Below are positions 55,268 to 64,000 of a stretch of 64,000 nucleotides of DNA, piece after piece (the stretch's first letter is position 1; every line of letters starts with the position of its first letter). A model generated the notes under the pieces. The model did not search any database. It was not told the origin of the DNA and saw only the letters and a list, made by a program, of their open reading frames with translations. The stretch is taken from positions 62,001-126,000 of the forward strand of contig ML978209.1 in NCBI GenBank assembly GCA_010015745.1, read 5' to 3'. The translations under genes were made by a program, and so were the position numbers. This stretch comes from Setomelanomma holmii. Taxonomy: Eukaryota; Ascomycota; Dothideomycetes; Pleosporales; Phaeosphaeriaceae.

Positions 55268-55303
55268 GTGGAAGCAAATGTCGCCGCACTCCGCTCACTT
55301 TGC
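55268..55303 (+). repeat. Direct repeat copy 2 (36 bases)
   Basis: Second copy of the repeat at 55131-55166 with three substitutions. A weaker third trace (GCTCACTCCGCTCACAACC) is at about 54980-55000. Confidence 0.75.
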
Positions 55304-55502
55304 TCCGACATACTGTAACTCGGACATAATAAGGCCAAATTCAGTGCGCTTAAAAAGGAGAAGTCTTGAAAAGTATCTCAATGTATAAAGGCAGAGTATC
55401 GCGATGATAGGAAATGTATAGAGATCACTCCAACGAACGCGAATAGAGATTTACCGCCAGCGCGCCCACACAGCCGCACAATACTCCATTTCCATCCTCG
55501 CC

Positions 55503-56722
55503 ATGTCTTGGGACGCGAACGACAAGACAATCGAATACACCACTCCCTTCCAACTCACCAAGAAAATCATCCGCAATGTCCCAAGCATCTTATCCCCTGA
55601 AAATCCTCGCAACTCCGCCGAGGGAAAAATCATTGTCATCACCGGCGGAGCTACGGGGATTGGCTTAGTACGATCTCCCGCTTTTCAATATGATGTGCTA
55701 CTGACATACGACTTTAGGCCGCAGCTGAAGTCTGGATCCGAGCTGGCGCCGCGGGCGTCGTGATTGCTGGGCGCAGGAAGGAGGTTCTAGATCGCGCGGC
55801 AGCGAAGTTGGGAGATCTAGCCAACGGGAGTACTAAAGTCCTAGCTATTCAAACTGATGTCACCAAAGTCCCAGACACGGATAAGTTGTTCGCCCAAATC
55901 AAGCAGGCCTTCAACCGCCCCGCAGATGTCGTACTGTCCAACGCAGGCGCCATAACGCCCATGGTGAAGCCGCACGAAGAAAGCTCGGAGAAATGGTGGA
56001 CGAGCTTCGTACGTCCTCATCCCCGCTCTACAGCGCTGGAAGACGATACTGACTACAGCTCAGGAAGTGAATACGCTCGGCACGCACAATCTGGCTACAA
56101 GCTTCATCCGCAGCCAGGCCGATCCGACAAAGCCAGTTGGGACGTTTATTAGTACTAACTCTGGGCTTGCGGGGATAATTGAGCCTGGGTTGAGTGGGTA
56201 CTCGATTGCTAAGCTCGCGGCGCAGAGGTATATTGAGTATTTGGATGCTGGTAGGTTGATACCCTTTGCTCTTCTGGCCGGTTGTCGCTGTGGTGTCGAC
56301 GCTGACGATGGCGCGTACAGAGTACCCGAGTCTTCGGAGTTTCACGTTGTTCCCTGGGATCGTGGTGACGGACATGGTAATACCGCCCTATTCCTTACTG
56401 CGCTCGTGCACCGCGACTCTTTCGTAAATACCCAACGATTGACGATACCGTTCATTTGTGCCCATACTCATGCTCACCACTTGACCAGCTCGATCCTGCC
56501 TTCGCCACGTACGCTCTGGACCAGGCGTCTCAGACCGGCGCAGTGGTGCTTTACCTCGCTTCTCCGCGATCGGATTACCTCAAGGGCAGTTTGATGAGTG
56601 TGAATTGGGACGTTGAAGAGATGGAAGGTCATGCCGAGGAGATTCGGAAGGGGATATTGAGGATCAAGTATGTTCCTGTTCTACCTGTTAGTGGTGGCAA
56701 GGGGTTTTGGACGGATGTTTGA
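55503..56722 (+). CDS. Short-chain dehydrogenase/reductase
   Basis: Five exons in phase (55503-55667, 55718-56008, 56064-56250, 56321-56376, 56489-56722) give 310 residues. The Rossmann cofactor motif is ITGGATGIGL|AAAEVWIRAGA; VIAGRRKEVLDR suggests NADP(H) preference from the Arg pair. The SDR landmarks continue with DVVLSNAGAI (NAG), FISTNSGLAG with the catalytic Ser, and YSIAKLAAQRY with the catalytic Tyr and Lys. After the fourth exon (YPSLRSFTLFPGIVVTDM) a C-terminal segment forms the substrate-binding part. The fourth intron (112 bases) is longer than usual. This is a fungal classical SDR with an N-terminal extension of about 40 residues; substrate unknown. Each tiny exon restores SDR sequence exactly, so the model is solid. 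Confidence 0.9.
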
Positions 56723-57517
56723 AAACGTGAGATTGAAATGGTGTAGTGAGGACATTTAAAATGATGACTTCATCGTTGCTGGCGGGATATGAGGCGCCAT
56801 CTTGCCATATGGAGTACCTGTAAGCCATGGTATATGAAGGTCGGAACTTGCTAGCAAGAGTCGGGGCCAGGCGCTCATCTTGAAGTGTTTTCTCTCGCGT
56901 CTCACGCTGTGGTGTTTTGATGCCATGTCATGGCTAACACCAAGACGGGTCGCTTCTCCATACAGCCACTCCTGGCCGCCAAGGGCGCCGTATTAACTCG
57001 TTCCAGCCAGCCATGGGCGTGCTCACATCATATTTGGCTGGGCTGCAGGATGAGGCTGAGATCTAGGGCCGCCCCGCGTGCTGTTGGCAAGAAGCTGAGC
57101 TTCGCGACACCGCAATGCGATGCCGTCTTTGGGTGGATGATTATCATGATTGAACAATTCAGAGTGACGATCTAGTTGTATCTATTCACATATGTGAAGA
57201 TGTGATAGGAAGTTTGTGCATGGGCTCGCAGTGTGTTCCGACTTCTGAATGTGTTGGAAGGAAGGGAAGGAGCGACTGCGCCATAACGAGGCTAAAAAAG
57301 GTACACTTGCAAGGGTCCAGCGGGCTCGCCGCGCTTTTGGATCCACGTTCGACTCATTCAGCTCGCCCAAACACTCACCACCAACCATTGAATTTCAGCT
57401 GAGCTTGGGACGGCCATATAATTGTTCCTTCTCCAACTTTAACACTTTTGACTTTACCTTTCAAATTGTACTCCTTCTTTTCCTTCAATTGTTGCATAAT
57501 TGCCCCGCAACCCCACC
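56723..57517. other. Intergenic region upstream of tyrosyl-tRNA synthetase
   Basis: Contains presumed promoter; the last ~100 bases before 57518 are T/C-rich (leader). A plus-strand ORF at 56930-57175 has no recognisable features. No RNA gene seen. Confidence 0.55.
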
Positions 57518-58928
57518 ATGGCGGACCCTGTTACGATTCAAGACGAGATTGCGCTCCTAGAGAAGAAGCTCGCAGAGACACAAGAACAGCTCAAAGATGC
57601 GAGGTCAAGACTCGACAAGGCGCGTGAGGCACAGCTGAACGGCGATGTTGGCGCGCACCTCTCCAACGAGCAGAAGCTGGATCTCATCAAGGTCAATTTG
57701 CAAGAAGTGCTGAACCCAGAAATTATGGAGGAGGCGCTGAAGAAGAATGGTCATCTGAAGCTATACTGGGGAACTGCTACCACTGGACGACCACATTGCG
57801 GATACGTATGTACATCTCACACAGTAACACAACAAGAGCCATATTAACAATGCACAGTTCGTTCCAATTCTCAAAATCGCACAATTCCTCTCAGCAGGCT
57901 GCCACGTCAAGGTCCTGCTCGCGGACATCCACGGCTTCCTCGACAACCTCAAAGCGCCCATCGAGCTCGTCAAATACCGCGCCGAATACTACCGCTACAC
58001 CATCACCGCGCTGCTCAAGGCTGTCAAGGTCCCCATAGACAAGCTCGAGTTTGTCTTGGGTTCCAGCTATGAGTTGTCGTCAGAGTACATGATGGATGTC
58101 CTACGGCTAGCATCAATAACGAGCGAGCGAGACGCGAAGAAGGCAGGTGCAGAAGTCGTTAAGCAGACGGAGAACGCGCCGTTGAGCGGTCTTCTCTACC
58201 CGCTCATGCAGGCTCTCGATGAGCAGTACCTCGATGTCGATGTGCAATTTGGTGGTGTCGATCAACGCAAGATCTTTGCGCTGGCAAAGGATGCCCTACC
58301 CAAGCTCGGCTACAAGGAGCGCGCACACTTGATGAACCCCATGGTTCCTGGTCTACAAGGTGGCAAGATGAGCGCCTCGGACCCCGACTCCAAGATCGAT
58401 GTTCTCGACAACGCCGACGTCGTCAAGCGGAAGCTTAAAAAGGCCCACTGTGTTCCCAAGCAAGTCGAAGACAACGGCGTGCTCTCCTTCATCGAATACG
58501 TCCTGCTACCCGCCAGCTACCTCAAGTACGGCGAGAACAAATTCGTCGTCGAGCGCCGCGACACCGAGCCCCTGGTATACAACAACATCGCACAAATGAA
58601 GGAAGACTACGTCAAAGACATCCTCGCGCCACAAGATCTCAAGCCCGCGGTCACCGCCGCGCTTAACACACTGCTCGAGCCTGTGCAGCGAGAATTCCAG
58701 TCAAGCCCCAAGTGGCAAGAGATTGAGCAGAAGGCGTACCCACCGCCGCCTGCCGAGAAGAAGAAGGAGAAGAAGGTCAAGAACAAGGGCACGTTCCACC
58801 CGGGAGCGAAGAAGGTTGAGGCTAAGCCAGATGGGCATGTTGAGGGGCAGGATAAGGCGAGTGTGGATGTGGGGACCGAGAGTGGAGAAAAGACGATTGA
58901 GGATTTGATGTTGGAGGAGAAGAAATAG
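57518..58928 (+). CDS. TYS1: Tyrosyl-tRNA synthetase, cytoplasmic
   Basis: Charges tRNA-Tyr; class Ic synthetase. Two exons (57518-57805, 57858-58928, 52-base intron) give 452 residues. An N-terminal coiled coil (IALLEKKLAETQEQLKDA) is followed by the eukaryote-archaeal type catalytic core. The HIGH-equivalent is TGRPHCGYFVP, formed across the intron; tyrosine-binding residues lie in LADIHGFLDN and YLDVDVQFGGVDQRK; the second ATP motif is GGKMSASDP (KMSxS). The C-terminal part carries the anticodon-binding region and a Lys/Glu-rich tail (KKKEKKVKNKGTFHPGAKK) typical of fungal Tys1. There is no EMAPII domain, as in yeast. The ATG at 57518 lies in a CCACCATGG context. Confidence 0.96.
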
Positions 58929-59158
58929 AGAGAGATATATACCACGGGATTGATGATGGAGACATATTGAAACGCTCGATGAAGGATATGAAATGATGAT
59001 ATTTCCTCGTCTTCATCAACTCTATGGTATCATGCCGCCCAACCCAAAGTCGCTACAAATAGGCCGTCTGCTTCGAAGGAAATATACACAAACTAACCCA
59101 ACCATCATAAACCAGGACATTACCCCTCTACCTCCAGCCAGCATCCCCAACACCCCAC

Positions 59159-61158
59159 CTAATCATCATCATACCTAATCCTCACCTTCTCCGCATACTC
59201 CCTAATCCCACTCAAAACAGTCTCCTCAATCAACTCCCCGCGTCCCCCCGCAACCTGCAAAACCAAATCATTCAGCCCACTCCTGCCCAGAATATCCACA
59301 TGGTCCGCCGTATTCGGGCCCCCGCGTGGATTAAACCGATCGGGCTCATGGCGCATTTCATACGTCGTGACTTTGACGCCAGCGGGGTTGTATCGTTTGT
59401 GTTTCCACCCTTTGGCGCACATGTATCCTGACGAGAGGAGGTTGACGGTCCCGTCTCCTTCGCCCATTACCACGCCGTGATCGACCGGTCCCTCAGGTGT
59501 CGATGCGGGGCTGATAAAGGCTGTGTCCAGCGTGACGTTCAGCCCGGAGAACGGCTCATCATCCGAGCGGTAATAGTACGCGCGTTCCGTGTCCTTGCCG
59601 ATGCCGTAGAAGCAGTATATTTTCAGACTTGGTGCCAAGGGAAGCCGGGTTTCGAGCGGGTTGAGCCATTTCGCTGGGATGAATTGGTTGTCCTCGACCT
59701 CCTTGATGGAGTGTGCGACGCCGTGGGAGAAGGAGGATTGGACCATGTGTTTGTACCAATCCTCCGAATTCTTGAAGAGGTATGGGATCGAGTCTTCGAC
59801 CGTCAGATTCTTAGCGGTCAGTGTGGAGTTGTTGTCGCGAAATCGGATGAAGTTTCCGTACGAGACGTTTTGGCCTGGTTGATCGTCGGGCGCCCAGGTT
59901 GTGTCGCCCCAGACGGCGTTGCCGCCCATGGGCAGCATGGAGCTGAGGCCGGGCATGGCGCGGAAGATTTCGGCGCGTTCGTAGCGGGAGAGGAATTTCT
60001 CGAGACCGTAGACTGCGAAGGCGTTGAGTTGGGCTGTGTCTTTCATCTCGCCGGACAGGACAGCGGGGAGGTCTTTGACTGCGCCGAGCATGCACCCGCT
60101 GATGTTGATCCAGCTGTCGATGTATGCTTCCACCCAGCCGGGCCCGCCGTTACCATAGCCTTCGGCTTCCACCCAGTGGAGAAAGTAGTATAGGACTTGC
60201 GAGCCCATGGAGTGGGAGAGGAGGACGACCTTCTTGTTGGAGACGCGGACGGCGACTTCGATGTGTGACTTCAGACGAGTGAAGTACTGGTCGCGAATCT
60301 CGTAGTTCATGTAGCTCATGCGCCAGTCGTATGCGGCTGTAAAGGCATTGCTCGGATCGTAGCCAATTGTCGCGAGGTTCTCGAGGATTTTGTTCCATAT
60401 CCAGTAGCCGGTGATGAAAAAGTCTGCCGCATCAAAACCTTGTGCTGCCCGCAGCTTTATGCCAGGTGGATCGAGCCCAGTGTCCTTATCCAGCATGACA
60501 TGTCTCTTCCAGCTTGCTTTATCCAAGACCAGCGCGCGCATCATGCTCCATGAACCCCACAACCTCTTACGGAAGTATTGTCTCGAGCCCTCTTCTGTCC
60601 CCCAAGATTCGAGGCCAGTCGAGATAACACCGGGTATCATGATAACGGGGTGGTGCGCCGTGATGCCTTGCTCGCGCGCATGGAGCCCAACAGCAAAAGA
60701 ATCGTAGTTGACCGCATCGCGTTCTTGTTTCTACTAAGTCCGCGAAATCAGCACTCAGTCCTCGCTCAATAACTTTGTCCCACAATATCGCTCTCGTTCT
60801 CCAATGGTTCCAGGACACAACATACCTGCAACTGCTGCGCACTCCTCACAAACCCCGCGGGCAACGCATCCAATATACTCTCCAAATTCACATTCTCCAA
60901 ACTCTTCAAATCGATCATCTCACTACTACTGGCAAAGAAGCCCGCAACAAGCAGTCCAAACACCCCGCCCAGCCCAAACACCCACGCATTTTTCTTCTTG
61001 CTCTTGCCCTTCTTCTTCAATGTGTGCAGCTGCTCCGCCGTAATCACCCGCAGGTTCGACGGCCGCTTGCCATCTGGGTCGGGCGTGGGCTCGCGGCTTT
61101 CGACGGACGAGTCGTCGTTTGTTGGTGTGCCGCCAAAGCGGCGGCGCAGGAAGGACAT
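59159..61158 (-). CDS. LRO1: Phospholipid:diacylglycerol acyltransferase Lro1 (PDAT)
   Basis: Transfers an acyl chain from phospholipid to diacylglycerol to make triacylglycerol, in the ER. Two exons (60826-61158 and 59159-60730, 95-base intron) give 634 residues. A basic cytosolic N-terminus (KKKGKSKKKNA) precedes one membrane span at about residues 58-76 (AWVFGLGGVFGLLVAGFF); the catalytic domain is luminal. LCAT-family features are the lid/oxyanion block PVIMIPGVISTGLESWG, the nucleophile elbow LLSHSMGSQVLYYF (catalytic Ser), GEGDGTVNLLSSGY (catalytic Asp) and TADHVDILGR (catalytic His). Potential N-glycosylation sites NVS, NNST and NLT lie in the luminal part. The start is the ATG at 61158. 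Confidence 0.96.
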
Positions 61159-61451
61159 AGAGCAGGATCCGCGGGGTGATGAGGTGAGCTGATGCTCGTT
61201 CCGGGTTTCACGGCTGTGTCAGTGTAATGTTTTGTGCTTCATGATTTTTCGTCGCGACCAAGCTGCTGCCCGCGGCTTTCCGAGCAGCAAGGCTGACATG
61301 TGACGGCATGGACAGGGATCTGCGCAAGGATGTAGCGGGTGCGGGCGTCGAAGCCCAGCCGGAGGAGAGGCCGCAAGCTTCACCCACATTCCGAGTGTCG
61401 GAACTGGTATGCCCACTCTCCAGCCTCAATTTTGCGCTTCGAGGAGGTGAT

Positions 61452-62123
61452 ATGGCTGCCATGGCCGAGGAAACACCCCCAGAACCGCCCGCACAGCTCG
61501 AACTCTCCTACATACAATACGACCCCCAAAAAGAAGAGCAATACCTTCCCGCAATCCGGCAATTGATCTCCAAGGACCTTTCCGAGCCATACAGCATCTA
61601 TGTGTATAGATACTTCTTGTACCAATGGGGTGATTTATGCTACATGGTACCTCATCACCATCCTACGTTCTCACATATACGCTCTCACCCTAACTCTTGC
61701 TGAGCACAGGCCCTCGATCCCACAACCTCCGCCCTAATCGGCGTCATAATCAGCAAACTCGAACCGCACCGCTCGGGCACATTTCGGGGGTACATCGCCA
61801 TGCTCGCCGTGCAAGAAGCTCATCGCGGCCGCGGCATCGCTTCGAAGCTCGTACACATGGCCATCGAAGCCATGGCAGCCCGGGACGCGGATGAGATTGT
61901 GCTGGAAACCGAGGTTACGAATACGGCGAGCTTGAAGCTGTATGAGCGCCTTGGGTTCTTGAGGAGTAAGAGGTTGCATAGGTATTATTTGAATGGGAAT
62001 GCGGCGTTTAGGTTGATCTTGTATTTGAAGGAGGGGACGGCGTTGAAGAGGCCGGATCATGGGCATGAGATGAGTGGGGTGCAAGCTTTGGATCGGATGG
62101 AAGAGGCTGGGATGATATCGTGA
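61452..62123 (+). CDS. NAA30: N-terminal acetyltransferase NatC catalytic subunit (NAA30/Mak3)
   Basis: Acetylates the alpha-amino group of nascent proteins starting Met-hydrophobic, on the ribosome. Two exons (to 61646, and 61710-62123; 63-base intron) give 202 residues from the ATG at 61452. Domain hallmarks are ISKDLSEPYSIYVYRYFLYQ (the NatC-specific peptide-binding strand), GYIAMLAVQEAHRGRGIASK with the acetyl-CoA loop RGRGIA, and LETEVTNTASLKLYERLGFL, ending with the Tyr/Asn-rich HRYYLNGNAAFRLILYL. The same frame is open upstream to an ATG at 61308, giving 48 extra residues (MDRDLRKDVAGAGVEA) unlike Mak3. I prefer 61452 because it leaves room for promoters with LRO1, whose start codon is at 61158 on the other strand. 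Confidence 0.92.
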
Positions 62124-62481
62124 ATGGAGGACTGGCTGTGGAGGGATGAGATACCACCAGAAATGAAACATTCGACAGACGGGATTGAAGGATTCGCGAC
62201 ATGGGATGGACCTATGCAGTCGACGAGCACTACGGCTACCATATCATGGAGCAAGTCGGCGAGATTGCTTTCGTCAACTGTAGAATGGACGAGGATGTCA
62301 TGTCACCAAGACCAGGACATTAGAATGTCGAGAGAAGAGGTAACATAGAGTGAAGATATACATTGTATCAAGCTAATTGGAAGGATGCCTGGACTTTCTT
62401 TGAGACACATTTCTCAGACATAACTTCTGCTCAACGACTGTTAGGACAGTCTGTAACAGCCATGGCACTGACATCCCTACC
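62124..62481. other. Intergenic region between converging genes
   Basis: 3' flanks of NAA30 and the minus-strand hypothetical gene. No gene or repeat seen. Confidence 0.6.
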
Positions 62482-63988
62482 CTACTTCGCGCCGACGACC
62501 CAGTATGCTTTCTCCGTCCAGTTGACGCCGCGTCGTAGGGCCTCGCGCAAGGGAAGGAAGACGACTGTACGGACGCCGCCGACCTCCTGAAGTAAAGCAC
62601 ATGGCCGGTGGTTCCTAACCCATGCAGAAGAACATACCCTGCATGCCCTGCGCTCTTGTGGTTGTCCCGACGGCCTATGACCGTCAAGTAGGTACCGCAA
62701 GACGCATGTGTCGCTGTTAGGCGGCATTATGGGCCATATTCCCTGGCTGGAAAGCTCCTGGATGTACTTATTCAACCCGTCTGCGAGGAACTTTGCCAGA
62801 ACCAGCGGAACGTCAACAACACGGACCAGGTTGTTTGTGATGTTGCCAGCAGTACTGTTTGTTCCATTCCAGAGGGCAATGGGATAGTTACCAACCATTA
62901 CAGCTGCGCTGTCCCGGGCTTCGAGGTTCCTTGCCAGAGTACGTGGGACCGATAGGTGGTCCTGGCTGTCCTCAGTGACCTCAGACTTCACCATTAGACG
63001 CTCTCGCTCTCCTATATCAAGAAATTCGGCTGAGGTTACTGACGCAGGCACATCGCGGGCCGCGTACTCTACCACACCGGTCGAGTTTTTCATAGCCGCT
63101 GATGGTAGAGGAGGTCTGCTCCATAACTCGTTGAATCGAGCCTGCCATGATCCGCTGTTGTCGCCAGCGTCGCTCTGCACCTCAATACCTGGTCCGGGAG
63201 GACGTCCGGTCTCCTCGCTCTTTATAACAGTGTTGTCTTGAGTGTGCCTGGGCGGTGTCAATCTACTATGGAACAGAGATGCTTGAACCATGGCGGAGGC
63301 TCGGCCAAGGTCAACTCGAGGACGCTTTACCAAGTTTGCTTGCGGATCTTGGTGCTTGCGTTTCTTCGAGTTGGTCTTCGGATACTGCTGATCGATCGAC
63401 AGTCGGCCCTTTCGAGGTGGACCTAAGGGCATCTGTAGCGGCGGGAATACGAAGTCAGCGTATGTGTCACATCCATTTCGTATACCCCCAACTTACCTGA
63501 TTTGATCCAGTCTTACGGTCGGGTTGGCGAGGAGGCGGTGGAGGCTCGTACAGGTCTCGGTTTGGATCACGATCAGGTGGGCCTGCTGACGACAGAAGAC
63601 GAGCGCGATCTGGGTTCATGGCCACAACTCCATTGGGGCCAGTAGCATTGTCTTGCTGACCTGGCGCGTTGCTTGGTGCCACTAGTGGAGGTATGTTATT
63701 GAAAGCTGGCTGTGGTCCAATGGCAGGGTCTCTCTGGATGGCAGCGAAAGCCTGCTGAAGCATGTCGAACTTCAGCGCCTTGGCTTTGATCCCATTTGGG
63801 CCCTCTAAGCAGGCTCTCAGTTCAGCAAGGGATTGGTGCTCCATGCGAAGACGAGCGACCTCAGCGACGAGATGGTCAAGCCCATGCAGGCCTCCCACCT
63901 CGTCTACCCTCAGCCGCAGCATGTGAGCGTCGAGCAACTGCTTTTGCAGCTCCTTCATGCCGCCAGCCTCACTAATGAGCGACTGCAT
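62482..63988 (-). CDS. Hypothetical protein, probably extending past the right window edge
   Basis: Two exons (63497-63988 and 62482-63432, 64-base intron with GTAAGT and CTACAG) are joined in phase for 480 residues. I do not recognise the family. The N-terminal part looks coiled-coil (LQKQLLDAHMLRLRVDEVGG, HLVAEVARLRMEHQSLAELR); the middle is Pro/Ser/Asn-rich with a basic KKRKHQDPQANLVKRPRVD that could be a nuclear signal. The C-terminal ~150 residues have a short Cys motif CRVCSSAWVRNHRPC inside a hydrophobic segment, recalling the Cys-rich end found in many uncharacterised fungal nuclear proteins. The first ATG is at 63988, but the frame is open to the window edge, so the true start may lie outside. 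Confidence 0.65.
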
Positions 63989-64000
63989 GGACTGTGCTTG

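Larger units (their letters stand above)
54599..55502. other. AT-richer intergenic region with degenerate repeats
   Basis: Contains the 3' flank of the cupin gene (AT-rich, 54700-55000), then two or three imperfect repeat units, and the upstream region of the dehydrogenase gene. No coding sequence recognised. Confidence 0.55.

Noticed and set aside
1..64000. Operons, CRISPR arrays, prophage or complete transposons
   Set aside because: Spliced genes on mixed strands show a fungal nuclear genome; no regularly spaced repeats, transposase or terminal repeats were seen.

Overview
This window is nuclear DNA of a filamentous ascomycete (Pezizomycotina, most likely a dothideomycete; the class is an inference). 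The genes are tightly packed, mostly separated by 0.2-1 kb, on both strands, and are usually interrupted by short GT-AG introns of about 45-65 bases, often with a CTAA or CTGA branch site. There are no operons. No tRNA, rRNA, CRISPR array, phage or complete transposon was found. I joined exons by eye, keeping reading phase and matching remembered family sequence, so exon borders are predictions without transcript support.

Layout. 1-14 kb: 6-phosphogluconate dehydrogenase (cut by the left edge), an RBM42-like RNA-binding protein, a five-exon gene with the fungal N-terminal domain common in STAND/ankyrin proteins, a zinc-free MDR oxidoreductase, a thioredoxin with an unusual CQNC site, and dihydroorotase. 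A disturbed patch follows at 10.4-12.8 kb, with a gene relic, a truncated small ORF and a frameshifted piece of a DIM-2-type DNA methyltransferase; then a DUF3431 protein. 14-31 kb: an MFS transporter, UDP-glucose:glycoprotein glucosyltransferase, a zinc-cluster-like cysteine-rich protein with an in-frame stop, TAF12, an ISC1-type sphingolipid phospholipase C, a Swd3/WDR5-like WD40 protein and COQ1. 31-50 kb: VMA12, VAC14, a DENND6-like protein, an Rcr-family protein, ARL8, RNA polymerase I subunit RPA135 and alpha-COP. 50-64 kb: an acidic hypothetical protein, a secreted cupin, a short-chain dehydrogenase, tyrosyl-tRNA synthetase, the LRO1 acyltransferase, the NatC catalytic subunit NAA30 and a hypothetical protein reaching the right edge.

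The genes are mainly housekeeping. Several share a theme of endomembrane traffic and vacuole function (alpha-COP, ARL8, DENND6, VAC14, VMA12, Rcr, UGGT, LRO1, ISC1), but they are independent units on mixed strands and I see no cluster logic. The accessory material is the 4.3-6.4 kb gene, the 10.4-12.8 kb patch, the cysteine-rich gene at 22-23 kb and the repeat-bearing gap at 54.6-55.5 kb. I found no clearly new biological system. The best leads are the DIM-2 relic, the four-module cysteine-rich protein with its internal TAG, and the splicing of alpha-COP (a 9-base microexon and a GC-AG intron).
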